Source: Oceaniradius stylonematis (GTDB taxonomy: Bacteria > Pseudomonadota > Alphaproteobacteria > Rhizobiales > Rhizobiaceae). From it: a stretch of 42,329 nucleotides of DNA. The translations under genes and the position numbers were made by a program. The DNA lies in contig NZ_QFWV02000001.1 in assembly GCF_003149475.2 (NCBI RefSeq), positions 5,608 to 47,936 on the forward strand. Reading direction: 5' to 3'. The notes below the pieces were generated by a model. The model did not search any database. It was not told the DNA's origin and saw nothing but the letters and a program-made list of their open reading frames with translations. Shown one piece after another: positions 17,457-27,303 of this stretch (positions are counted from its first letter, which is position 1; each line of letters opens with the position of its first letter).

Positions 17457-17888
17457 ATGTTCAAGACCGTATTGCTGCCCATCGACCTGTCCGCCGACGC
17501 CTCCTGGAAGAAGGCGCTGCCCGCGGCGCTGCGGCTCAGCAAGCCGGAAAACCCGGTATTGCACGTGGTCACCGTCATGCCGGACTTCGGCATGTCGGTG
17601 GTCAGCGGCTATTTCGACAAGGATTTCGAGGACAAGGCGCTGCGTGAGGTCGGCGAGAAGCTCACCGAATGGGTGCGCGTCAACGTTCCCGACGATATCG
17701 AAGTGCACCCGCACGTCATGCACGGCAGGGTCTACGACCAGATCATCACGGCGGCGAACAAGCTGGGCGTCGATGCCATCGTCATGGCCTCGCATACGCC
17801 GGAGCTGAGCGATTATCTGCTTGGGCCGAATTCGGCGCGTGTCGTCCGCCACGCCAAGCAGTCCGTGTTCGTGGTTCGCGGGGAGTGA
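17457..17888 (+). CDS. Universal stress protein (UspA fold), TRAP-linked
   Basis: The 143-residue UspA-type protein starts 'FKTVLLPIDLS' and ends with 'GPNSARVVRHAKQSVFVVR', matching the ATP-binding type of the family (G-x2-x9-G(S/T)-like loop near the C-terminus). UspA proteins next to TRAP permeases, such as TeaD in Halomonas, modulate transport activity with ATP binding. It follows the permease by 20 bp with GAGGA before the ATG, and is in the same direction as the aminotransferase that begins 3 bp after its stop. Confidence 0.9.
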   Translation: MFKTVLLPIDLSADASWKKALPAALRLSKPENPVLHVVTVMPDFGMSVVSGYFDKDFEDKALREVGEKLTEWVRVNVPDDIEVHPHVMHGRVYDQIITAANKLGVDAIVMASHTPELSDYLLGPNSARVVRHAKQSVFVVRGE

Positions 17889-17891
17889 CCG

Positions 17892-19217
17892 ATGACGAGC
17901 CGGATCTTCGGGCGGGGGGCCGCCGCCCTGCCCGCCGCCGTACGCGGTGAGGGGTGCTACATCGTCGATGAGGCCGGCCGGCGCTATCTGGACGGATCGG
18001 GCGGCGCGGCGGTCTCCTGTCTGGGCCACTCCGATCCCGACGTGCGGGCGGCAATTCACGACCAGCTGGACCGGATCGCTTTCGCGCACACCGGCTTTTT
18101 CACATCGAAGGCCGCCGAAGAGCTGGCGGACCGCCTGGTGGCGAACGCGCCGGAGGGAATCGGCAAGGTCTATCTTCTATCCGGCGGATCGGAAGCGGTC
18201 GAAGCGGCGATCAAGCTGGCGCGCCAATACTATCTGGAGATCGGCCAGCCCGAGCGGCGCCATCTGATCGCCCGGCGACAGAGCTATCACGGCAACACGC
18301 TCGGCGCGCTGGCCGCCGGCGGCAATGCCTGGCGGCGCGAGAAGTACCAGCCGCTTCTGGTCGAGACCCATCATGTCGCGCCGTGCTTTGAGTATCACTT
18401 CCGTGAAGAGGGCGAGAGCGCCTTCGATTATGGCCAGCGCGTCGCCAACGAACTGGAAACGGAGATCGAACGGCTCGGAGCAGAGACCGTCATGGCGTTC
18501 ATCGCCGAGCCGGTCGTCGGCGCGACGGCAGGCGCGGTGCCGGCCGTTGACGGCTATTTCCGGCGCATTCGCGAAATCTGCGACCGTCACGGCGTACTGC
18601 TGATCCTCGACGAGGTGATGTGCGGCATGGGCCGGACCGGCACCTTGTTCGCCTGCGAGCAGGACGGGATCGCGCCCGACATCGTGACCATCGCCAAGGG
18701 GCTCGGCGCCGGCTATGCGCCGATTGGCGCGATGCTGTGTTCGGACGAAATCTACGGGGCGATCGCGAGCGGCTCGGGCAGCTTCCAGCACGGGCACACC
18801 TATCACGGCCATCCGCTGGCCGCAGCCGCCGGCAAGGCGGTGCTCGATGCCATTCTGGACCGCGACCTGCTGCCCCGGGTCCGCGCGCGAGGCGAAGCAC
18901 TGGAAGCGGCATTGAATGCGGCCTTCGGCCAGCATCCGCATGTCGGCGACATTCGCGGCCGGGGCCTGTTCCGGGGCATCGAACTGGTCGAGGACCGCTC
19001 GATCAAGACCAGCTTCGATCCCGCGCGCAAGCTGCACGCGAAGATCAAGGCGGCGGCGATGGCGGAAGGCCTGATCTGCTACCCGGCCGGTGGCACGGTG
19101 GACGGGCGCCGCGGCGACCACGTTCTGCTGGCACCGCCCTTCATCATCACCGAAGACCAGATCGGCGAACTGGTCGGCAAGCTCGGCCGGGCGATCGACA
19201 CGGCACTGGCCGCTTGA
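17892..19217 (+). CDS. Class III aminotransferase (PLP-dependent)
   Basis: The 441-residue aminotransferase has the class III signature: D240 in LILDEVMCG (contacting the PLP ring nitrogen) and K269 in TIAKGLGAGYAPIGAM (Schiff base lysine). The substrate-binding segment 'GHTYHGHPLAAAA' is typical of omega-amino acid transaminases. It transfers an amino group from an amine or non-alpha amino acid to a keto acid. Placement 3 bp after the UspA gene puts it in the TRAP operon, so the transported compound may be its substrate or a precursor. The exact substrate is not determined by sequence. Confidence 0.9.
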   Translation: MTSRIFGRGAAALPAAVRGEGCYIVDEAGRRYLDGSGGAAVSCLGHSDPDVRAAIHDQLDRIAFAHTGFFTSKAAEELADRLVANAPEGIGKVYLLSGGSEAVEAAIKLARQYYLEIGQPERRHLIARRQSYHGNTLGALAAGGNAWRREKYQPLLVETHHVAPCFEYHFREEGESAFDYGQRVANELETEIERLGAETVMAFIAEPVVGATAGAVPAVDGYFRRIREICDRHGVLLILDEVMCGMGRTGTLFACEQDGIAPDIVTIAKGLGAGYAPIGAMLCSDEIYGAIASGSGSFQHGHTYHGHPLAAAAGKAVLDAILDRDLLPRVRARGEALEAALNAAFGQHPHVGDIRGRGLFRGIELVEDRSIKTSFDPARKLHAKIKAAAMAEGLICYPAGGTVDGRRGDHVLLAPPFIITEDQIGELVGKLGRAIDTALAA

Positions 19218-19225
19218 TCCGGAAT

Positions 19226-19241
19226 GCCTTCCGAGGAAGGC
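19226..19241. terminator. Small hairpin between convergent genes
   Basis: GCCTTC-CGAG-GAAGGC lies in the 48-bp gap between the aminotransferase and guaA. No T-run on either strand, so it is only a weak bidirectional terminator candidate. Confidence 0.3.
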
Positions 19242-19265
19242 GCCCGGCCAATCGGCGATTTGGGA

Positions 19266-20824
<1,559 letters not shown>

Positions 20825-20828
<4 letters not shown>

Positions 20829-21259
20829 GTTGTCTCGTCGTCCGTTGGCGCGTACATGGCGAAGATTTCGGCGCCGGTGAGCATCTTGGTTTCGTTGGCG
20901 AAGGCGTAAAAGTCCGGGGTCTCGTCGGTGAAGACCTGAAGTGTGAACCGCAACCCGGACTGGTCGTCAAAAAGGCCCACGGCCATCTGGTAATCGTTAC
21001 TGTCGATGATGCGATAGAACAGGTTCGAGCCGCACTTGGAACAAAAGCCGCGTTCGGCCCAGTCCGACGAGCGGAAGCGCGTGATGTGCTCCTCGCCCTC
21101 GAATCGGACGCCGGCGCACTCGATTTCCATGTAAGGCGCCGAACTCCAGCGGCGGCACATGGAGCAATGACACGCGCCCACATGCGGCTTGTTCACCGTT
21201 GCGGAAAAGCGCACGGCGCCGCACAGGCAATGGCCCGTGCGCTGGCTGTCATCGCTCAT
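20825..21259 (-). CDS. GFA-family zinc protein
   Basis: The 144-residue protein has the cysteine pattern of glutathione-dependent formaldehyde-activating (Gfa/CENP-V) enzymes: CLC (C11, C13), CHCSMC (C30, C32, C35) and CSKC (about C93, C96) for two zincs. The family name reflects one member; most have unknown substrates. It is translationally coupled to guaA (4-bp overlap), though a functional link is not evident. Confidence 0.92.
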
Positions 21260-21296
21260 TGGCGTGGTTCCCTTGATCGGTGATCAGGTCCACCGC

Positions 21297-21908
21297 TTAC
21301 GCGAACGCGGCACCGCTTTCAATCGCCGCCTCGATCCGGTCGACCGCGCCTGCCAGCTTCTCGTCGATGACGTGAAGATATTGGGTCCAGTCATCGAAAT
21401 GATGCAGATCGTCGGCGCCGTCGGAAATGCCGCGCAGGCCGACCAGCGGCACATCGAACATCATGCAGGCGCGCAACAAGGCAAAGGTCTCCATGTCGAC
21501 CATGTCGGCATCGATGGCATCATAGGCCGCACCCGAAACGATGTTGGCGCCCGTCGACAGGCGCTTGGCCGGTATGTCGCCCATGACCGTCAGCGGCAGC
21601 TCGGCGGGCAGATCGAGAAACGGCGTGCGGCCCTTCTCGAAGCCAAGGGGCGAGGCGTCCATGTCGCGGTAACTGACAGAGGCGACCTCGTACACCTCGG
21701 CCTGCTCGAGCGTGCGCGAGCCGGCCGAGCCCAGCGAAATGACGATGTGGGGTCTTTCGGACGCCAATGAACGGGTCAGATTGACGGCCGATTCGACCGG
21801 TCCGACACCGCACACCAGCGGCGTGAAACGCGCCTGCAGGTGCGGGCCATATTCCGCATCGGCGGCCATGACATAGAGTATCGATCTCGATCCGACTGTC
21901 TTGAGCAT
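21297..21908 (-). CDS. 5'-methylthioadenosine/S-adenosylhomocysteine nucleosidase-like protein
   Basis: The 203-residue nucleoside phosphorylase fold contains 'GSAGSRT' near the centre, 'VDMETFALLRAC' (the purine- and ribose-binding Glu motif) and 'LRGISDGAD' (the catalytic Asp region). It would cleave adenine from MTA or SAH. It is slightly short of the usual 230 residues, and the N-terminus is compact. Alternative: another purine nucleosidase of the same superfamily. Confidence 0.85.
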   Translation of the reverse strand: MLKTVGSRSILYVMAADAEYGPHLQARFTPLVCGVGPVESAVNLTRSLASERPHIVISLGSAGSRTLEQAEVYEVASVSYRDMDASPLGFEKGRTPFLDLPAELPLTVMGDIPAKRLSTGANIVSGAAYDAIDADMVDMETFALLRACMMFDVPLVGLRGISDGADDLHHFDDWTQYLHVIDEKLAGAVDRIEAAIESGAAFA

Positions 21909-21966
21909 CGCCTTGCCCGCCTTTCAAGCCACCCTGGCGCGCTGCCTGCCGCGATGTCAGCGCCTG

Positions 21967-22491
21967 TCAGTTCATCCACCAGATGGCGAGATTGATCAAG
22001 CCGGCGAAGGTCACCCACGCCATGTAGGGCAACATCAGAAGGGCGGACGTGCGGTCGGGTTTCCAGGTCAACTGGATGAAAAGAAAGGTCAGGGCGCCCA
22101 TGACGACGATGACCAGAAGTGCAAGGCCGGGCAGCTGCATGCCGAAAAAGGCCGGTGACCATATGAAGTTGGCGGCGAGCTGCAGGAACCAGAGCTGCAT
22201 GGGCAGGCCGCGATAGCCGCGCAGCCATGTGCGCCAGCCGGCGATGGCGACCATCACGTAAAGCACCGCCCAGACCGGCCCGAACACCCAGTTCGGCGGG
22301 TTGAAGAAGGGCTTTTCCAGCGCCTCGTACCAAGGGCCGGGCGCGGTGACGGCGCCGATCAGCGTTCCGCCGCCCAGCGTGAACGCAATGAACAGCACCA
22401 GCGAAAGCCAGCGCCCGCCGGGGCCCGACGCCCCGCCCGTGCCGCGATGGTCGCCGCCGGTCAGATCATCAAGGGAATTGGTGTCGGTCAC
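21967..22491 (-). CDS. tspO: TspO/MBR family membrane protein
   Basis: The 174-residue protein has five hydrophobic segments after a polar head. It carries the signature WYEALEKPFFNPPNWVFGPVW and aromatic residues typical of TspO (tryptophan-rich sensory protein). TspO binds tetrapyrroles and in alphaproteobacteria affects porphyrin-linked gene control. The first 25 residues are a glycine-rich extension before helix 1. Confidence 0.9.
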   Translation of the reverse strand: MTDTNSLDDLTGGDHRGTGGASGPGGRWLSLVLFIAFTLGGGTLIGAVTAPGPWYEALEKPFFNPPNWVFGPVWAVLYVMVAIAGWRTWLRGYRGLPMQLWFLQLAANFIWSPAFFGMQLPGLALLVIVVMGALTFLFIQLTWKPDRTSALLMLPYMAWVTFAGLINLAIWWMN

Positions 22492-22577
22492 GGTTCAGCT
22501 CCGGAATTGCGGCACAACGCACATCGGGCACGTTCGGCCCGGCCATACGCCATCGGCCGGAAGCCCACAACCGCCAA

Positions 22578-23870
22578 TCACCCCTGCCCCTCGCGCTGGA
22601 TTACCGCAAAGAAGAAGCCGTCGGTCTGCGTCGCGCGCGGCGTCAGCGTGATGCTGTTCAGATCGGCCGACCAGGGCTGCGGCTTGTCGAAGCCGAACAG
22701 ATCCTGCCAGACCTCGCCCGCCGACAGGAGCGACCAGCCGGCGTGACGGTCGCCGAAGGCGTAGACCTGCGTCTCGTTCTCCTCGGCAAAGACCGAACAG
22801 GTGATGTAGCACAGGTAACCGCCGGGCCGGACGAAACGCGTCGCATCGTCGAGGATCGCGCGCTGTTCGGCGACGCGCTTTTCGAGCTGTTGCGGGGTCA
22901 GGCGCCATTTGGCGTCCGGATGGCGGCGCCAAGTGCCCGAACCCGAACACGGCGCATCGACGATCACCCGGTCGAACCGGCCTTCCAGCGGCGCCAGATC
23001 CGCATCGGCGGCGTGGACCTGCACATTGCGCGTGCCGGCACGCTTGAGCCGGTCGAAGATCGGCGCAAGGCGCTGCTTGTCGGCATCCCAGGCATGCACC
23101 TGGCCCTTGTTTTCCATGGCAGCGGCGAGCGCCAGCGTCTTGCCGCCAGCGCCGGCGCACAAATCGAACACCTGCTCGCCGGCCCGCGCAAACACCAGAT
23201 CGGCGACGACCTGCGAACCCTCGTCCTGAACCTCGAACCAGCCCTTCTGGAATGCCGGCTCGGCCTGGACGTTGGGCAGGCGCCCTTCCCGGCGCGGCGG
23301 CTTGATGCGGATGCCGTGACGGGCGATGGCGGCGGGTTTGGCGCCCGCCTTGGCCAGCGCCTTGAGCACCTTGTCCCGGTCGGCCTTGAGCGTGTTGACG
23401 CGCAGATCGAGCGGCGGCCGCGCGGTGAAGGCCTTGGCTTCCTCGACCCATTCCTCGCCGAAGCTTTCGGCCATCAGGTCGCCGCACCAGGGCGCGACAT
23501 CGGCCTCGACCCAGGGATCGGCAAGCGCCAGATCGTGCTCCGCGATGGCTTCAAGACGCGCCGTCGGCATTTCGGGCGCGAACTTGTCGCCGTCGAGCGC
23601 TTCGGCGATCTTGTCCGGCGCCATCGCCCAGGAGACGGCGAGCGCGCCGAAAGCGAGCGAAGCGGGGCTGTCATCATCCATCAGGAATGCAAGCGAGGCG
23701 CGCCGGCGCAGCGCGTCATAGACCAGATTGCCGATCGCCGCGCGGTCGCCCGAACCGGCAAAACGGTGCGCCCTGCCCCAGTCGGCCAGGGCCACCGAAG
23801 CGGGCCGTAAATGGGTGTCGATGTCGGCGAGCACGTCGATCGCGGCAGCCAACCGTCCGCCAAGGCGCAT
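22578..23870 (-). CDS. RsmB/NOP2-type RNA cytosine methyltransferase
   Basis: The 430-residue SAM-dependent enzyme is probably an rRNA m5C methyltransferase of the RsmB (Fmu) group. It has the SAM site 'VFDLCAGAGGKT' and motif IV DAPCSGSGTWRRHPD, with the catalytic cysteine pair completed by 'YITCSV' (motif VI). The N-terminal 150 residues would be the RNA-binding NusB-like part. RsmB-like genes near guaB/guaA are usual in Hyphomicrobiales. The start at 23870 is the first ATG and fits the family. Confidence 0.9.
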   Translation of the reverse strand: MRLGGRLAAAIDVLADIDTHLRPASVALADWGRAHRFAGSGDRAAIGNLVYDALRRRASLAFLMDDDSPASLAFGALAVSWAMAPDKIAEALDGDKFAPEMPTARLEAIAEHDLALADPWVEADVAPWCGDLMAESFGEEWVEEAKAFTARPPLDLRVNTLKADRDKVLKALAKAGAKPAAIARHGIRIKPPRREGRLPNVQAEPAFQKGWFEVQDEGSQVVADLVFARAGEQVFDLCAGAGGKTLALAAAMENKGQVHAWDADKQRLAPIFDRLKRAGTRNVQVHAADADLAPLEGRFDRVIVDAPCSGSGTWRRHPDAKWRLTPQQLEKRVAEQRAILDDATRFVRPGGYLCYITCSVFAEENETQVYAFGDRHAGWSLLSAGEVWQDLFGFDKPQPWSADLNSITLTPRATQTDGFFFAVIQREGQG

Positions 23871-23941
23871 GAAATCTGTCTCCGGTCTCAGGGCGTGCGG
23901 CGCGGCTTAGCCGATGGCGGGCCGATTGGAAAGCACGTCCC

Positions 23942-24371
23942 TCAGGCACAGCCGAGACTCCGGCGTTCTTCCCTGACGATGGCGATGTTGCGCTCGATTG
24001 TGCCAATGCGATGGTTGATTTCACGCAGTTCGTCGCGAAGTCGCGGCAGGTCGCGGTCGCGCAGTTGTGCCAGGCGCCGCTTCGCTGCTTCCAATTGGGC
24101 GCGATTGGCGGCGCCGACAATTCCGACCGCGATACGACCCGGCAGGGGCAGGAGCCCGCCAGAGCCCGCCAGAGCCCGGAGCCAGGGCCAAAGCTTCCAG
24201 CCGAGCAACTTCGTTTTCATGCTGTGAGATCTCGCCGCGCTTGCGCGTGATCTGGTTGCGTTTGTCGCTGGCATTCAACTCGGCTCGATGGAGGTCGTGG
24301 TTAAATTGCCTCAGGTCAGCGTTCAATTCAGCGCAGCGGCGGGACTTGATATCGAGAGTAGGCATTTCCAT
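23942..24371 (-). pseudogene. Coiled-coil protein gene, frameshifted paralogue of 25310-25726
   Basis: Two overlapping frames make one protein if a single 10-base repeat unit (24152-24171) is removed. The N-terminal half (from 24371, MEMPTLDIKS) ends in charged helix, and the second half continues GSGGLLPLPGR through 'GIVGAA' to a helix ending RRSLGCA. Its layout matches the intact copy at 25310-25726: 'RRGEIAQ ... LEA', a small-residue centre, a second helix, and the same C-terminal LGC. The duplication shifts the frame by one, so as it stands no full protein is made. It starts 38 bp from the divergent secreted-protein gene at 24410. Confidence 0.75.
24152..24179. repeat. 10-bp tandem repeat (2.8 copies) that breaks the coiled-coil gene
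   Basis: GAGCCCGCCA occurs at 24152-24161 and 24162-24171 and is partly repeated as GAGCCCGG at 24172-24179. One copy too many shifts the reading frame by +1. Confidence 0.85.
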
Positions 24372-24409
24372 ACTTTCGTTTAACTCATTGTGTCGTCCGC
24401 AATATTGGC

Positions 24410-25264
24410 ATGCAGGGAACCGCGTTGGATAAGTTGTACACGTTCGGCCTGTTCTTCATGATCTTCGCGTGGACGCATGGGGTAGCCGTGGCCGAAACGC
24501 GGCTCCTTGAGGTCCCCGATTTTTCCGAGTTTCCCGCGCCCGAAGTCCGCGAACTGAGCCATTCTGTCAGCATCAGACTGCTCCACGCAGACGACTATGG
24601 GATGGGCATCGACCATGCGGGCTGCGCGGAACGGATCGACATTCTGCTCGATGTCTATGTGGAACGATGGCCGCAGTTCGCGCAGTGGGCGGATGATCCC
24701 GACTGGCGGAACTATTGGGCCGATTATTTCGGAAAGACCGTCTATCGCGGCGAAATCGGCTGCCATTTCGTCAATCCCATCGTGGCGTTTCTACGCCGGG
24801 ACGGCACGTATCGCACCGATGTCGAACCGGCCGACCGCATACCGCGCTGGTGCGGCCGCTGGCGGGACGGGCAGCCGACGATCGAAGAGGATCATACGGT
24901 CGCCGCGCTCATCGAACTGGCCTTCGAAGACGCCATTCCGGCGGCGGCAAGCGAACTCCATGTGATGTCCCAATCGCACTTCCGGTCCTACGGGCATCTG
25001 GTCGCGATGAACCCGGACGTGCTGCTGCTGCTGATGGAGCGGTCGAAAGTGATGGCCGACCGGCGGAACTTCATCTTCGCTTTCAAGCTGAACGAGGAGG
25101 ATAGCCGCTATGGCATGCTGCACATGGTGCCGGACGCGCGCCGCGCCGAGGTCAAAGAGGCGGCATGGAACGGGGACTGGCGGTCGATCCTTGAGACCAC
25201 GGGCCCCTGCCGGCCGCGCGATGTGGTGATGCGGGAGGCCGGCCTGCCGCAGCGGCGCTATTGA
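24410..25264 (+). CDS. Secreted four-cysteine protein, copy 1
   Basis: The 284-residue protein has an N-terminal hydrophobic stretch ending AVA at about residue 28, so it is likely exported to the periplasm. It shares with copy 2 at 25756 a pattern that includes DDPDWR (95-100), GCHF (117-120), WCGRW (147-151), MNPDV (200-204), RRAEV (244-248) and 'SILETTGPC'. Cysteines at 72, 118, 148 and 267 are conserved between copies and could form two disulfides. I do not recognise the family and see no catalytic triad. It is divergent from the broken coiled-coil gene. Copy 1 is longer at its C-terminus by a short basic tail. Confidence 0.8.
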   Translation: MQGTALDKLYTFGLFFMIFAWTHGVAVAETRLLEVPDFSEFPAPEVRELSHSVSIRLLHADDYGMGIDHAGCAERIDILLDVYVERWPQFAQWADDPDWRNYWADYFGKTVYRGEIGCHFVNPIVAFLRRDGTYRTDVEPADRIPRWCGRWRDGQPTIEEDHTVAALIELAFEDAIPAAASELHVMSQSHFRSYGHLVAMNPDVLLLLMERSKVMADRRNFIFAFKLNEEDSRYGMLHMVPDARRAEVKEAAWNGDWRSILETTGPCRPRDVVMREAGLPQRRY

Positions 25265-25309
25265 ACGTAGACTTGGCAGGAAGTTCGGGCGGCAATACAA
25301 AATCCCACG

Positions 25310-25726
25310 TCAGCAGCCAAGATCCCTTCGGCGGCGACGCGCGGTATCAATATTGTTCTTGGTCGCGTTGATCCGCTGACGCGTTGTTTTGATTTCGGAA
25401 TCGAGGATGCCAACGGCGATCTCGGCGCGTCTGATCTTGTCTCGTTCGACGCGGATCGCTGCTGAAACAGCCGCGGACGTCAAAGGAGCGACGATCCGCG
25501 CGGTCGGATGTCGAATGTTGGCAGAGCCTTGCGCCGCTCCTCTCATGGCTTCGAGTTGGTTGATGCGGTTCTCGGCTTGCGCAATTTCTCCTCGACGATT
25601 GGTTCGACGATTCTTCAGTGCAGATTCCTGCCTTTGCAAGCCGGATAATTCGTCGTTCGAGCGATCAATCGACATTGCAAGGACGCCGCATTCATTGTTT
25701 TTTGCTTCGGTTGCTGTAGGTTGCAT
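25310..25726 (-). CDS. Small coiled-coil protein, intact copy
   Basis: A 138-residue product begins MQPTATEAKNN; MSIDRSN at 25675 is an alternative start, and the frame is open to 25774, which would overlap the divergent gene. Two charged helices with heptad-like spacing (near residues 20-60 and 90-130) flank a small-residue centre ('APLTSAAVSAA'). The C-terminus is RRRRDLGC, so its last residue is cysteine. No signal peptide: probably cytoplasmic. The same protein type, frameshifted, is paired with the copy-1 secreted gene. Confidence 0.7.
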   Translation of the reverse strand: MQPTATEAKNNECGVLAMSIDRSNDELSGLQRQESALKNRRTNRRGEIAQAENRINQLEAMRGAAQGSANIRHPTARIVAPLTSAAVSAAIRVERDKIRRAEIAVGILDSEIKTTRQRINATKNNIDTARRRRRDLGC

Positions 25727-25755
25727 AATGTAATCCAGTTCATAGAGACAACCAG

Positions 25756-26577
25756 ATGATCTCATGCAACGCAAACCGTTGGATAAACTTGTTCCGATAC
25801 TTAGTTGGATTCACCATACTGGCCCTATCCCAATCCACTTTGGTCGGCGAGGCAGCTGAAAGCGCCGAAAACCAGCCGCCGCAGTTCTTCCTGCCCTACC
25901 CGCTCCAATCCATGTTCGGCATCGACGCGGAGACTTTCGACGCGGTTCGCGAAGCCGAGTATGACGGAGCCGAGCGGGCCTGTGCGGGCAAGGTCGATGC
26001 CCATATTGACGGCTATGTCCGCCGCTATCGGGCCTATGCCCCGTTCCGGGACGATCCGGACTGGCGGGCGGCCTGGCTGGAACGCTTTGCGCTGACCACG
26101 CTGCGCGAAGAGCTGGGCTGTCATTTCATCGTGCCGCTCCGGCGAACGCTGGAGCGTGCCGAACGGGCGCGGTTCCATTCAGAGGATGACAGCGGCATGC
26201 CGGTCTGGTGCGGCCGCTGGTCGGACGATACGGTCGATGCGTCACTCAAGGCAGCCATAGCCGGCCTGGTGCCGCTTGCCTTCGACCATGGCATGCCCTC
26301 CGCCGAGATCATCTTCACATCCAGAACGGCATCAGCGAACGAAACCGGGCGCTACGCCACGATCCATATGAACCCGGACGTGGCCCTTTTTCTGGTGGAA
26401 CGCGTCGTCTTGCTCGCGGCGCCTGAATTCGGCGTCCATCCCACGCAATTCGCCGACGCGGAAGGGCGTGCGCGGCTGCGGCTCGATGCGGTTTCACCCG
26501 AACGAAGGGCGGAGGTGATGGCGGCGGTGGAGACGGGCGACTACCAGTCGATCCTGGACACGACGGAACCGTGTTAG
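25756..26577 (+). CDS. Secreted four-cysteine protein, copy 2
   Basis: The 273-residue paralogue of the gene at 24410 has an N-terminal hydrophobic segment (about residues 12-30) likely to act as a signal peptide. Conserved blocks: DDPDWR (99-104), ELGCHF (119-124), WCGRW (151-155), MNPDV (205-209), RRAEV (250-254) and SILDTTEPC at the very end. The four shared cysteines are C76, C122, C152 and C273. In copy 2 the protein ends right after the final Cys. The copies are clearly divergent in sequence, so the duplication is old. Function unknown. Confidence 0.8.
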   Translation: MISCNANRWINLFRYLVGFTILALSQSTLVGEAAESAENQPPQFFLPYPLQSMFGIDAETFDAVREAEYDGAERACAGKVDAHIDGYVRRYRAYAPFRDDPDWRAAWLERFALTTLREELGCHFIVPLRRTLERAERARFHSEDDSGMPVWCGRWSDDTVDASLKAAIAGLVPLAFDHGMPSAEIIFTSRTASANETGRYATIHMNPDVALFLVERVVLLAAPEFGVHPTQFADAEGRARLRLDAVSPERRAEVMAAVETGDYQSILDTTEPC

Positions 26578-26700
26578 CCGCGCGAGGATTTTCCGCCCTC
26601 AATCGATGCGCAGTGACCGGCGCTTGCCGGGCCGGGTTTCGGGCTTAGGTGAATGAGGATCAGGCCGCCCTCGGCGCCTCACACCGACCGGTTGCCCACC

Positions 26701-27231
26701 ATGCCAAACGACTCACTGCCATCCCTCGCCCTGTCCGTGCGCCAGCCATGGGCATGGGCGATTATCCATGGCGGCAAGGACATCGAGAACCGCACCGCCG
26801 GTTCGATCCGCGCCGGAGGGATGGATTGCCGGCGCATCTGCATCCATGCGGCCTCCGGCATGCGCCAATCCGAATATCGCTGGGCCGTTCACAAGCTTGC
26901 CGAGGTTGGCGTGAGAGCGCCGGCGCCCGACGCATTGGTGCGCAGCGCCATCATCGGCACGGTGGACGTGATCGACATCGTCACCGAAAGCGACAGCCCA
27001 TGGTTCGGCGGGCCGTGCGGGCTGGTGCTCGACAACCCCGAAGCGATCGCGCCGATCCCGGCCACAGGGGCGTTTGGCTACTTCGCCTGGGAACGGGCGG
27101 GCGCGGTCGCGCCCACCCTGCCCTGGATGACCGGCTGGGGCCGGACCGGCGGCGATGGCGGCACGCTGGCGCTGTTCGACGATCTGCCGACCGGCTTCAA
27201 GACGCCGCCTGCCAAGCCGTTCAAGCGCTGA
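26701..27231 (+). CDS. ASCH-domain protein
   Basis: The 176-residue protein starts MPNDSLPSLALSVRQPWAW. The segment 'LSVRQPWAWAIIHGGKDIENR' spans the ASCH/PUA-like signature (RQPWA...G.K..ENR), a fold that usually binds RNA or modified nucleobases. The ATG at 26701 is taken; the frame from 26653 is longer but has no better site. A C-terminal extension of about 40 residues is rich in Gly and Pro. Exact target unknown. Confidence 0.8.
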   Translation: MPNDSLPSLALSVRQPWAWAIIHGGKDIENRTAGSIRAGGMDCRRICIHAASGMRQSEYRWAVHKLAEVGVRAPAPDALVRSAIIGTVDVIDIVTESDSPWFGGPCGLVLDNPEAIAPIPATGAFGYFAWERAGAVAPTLPWMTGWGRTGGDGGTLALFDDLPTGFKTPPAKPFKR

Positions 27232-27303
27232 CCGGCACCGCTTAAGCCCTTGGCAAGCACTGGCCGGGCACAATGGGCCGACCGCTATCAAGGCCACCGC
27301 CCC

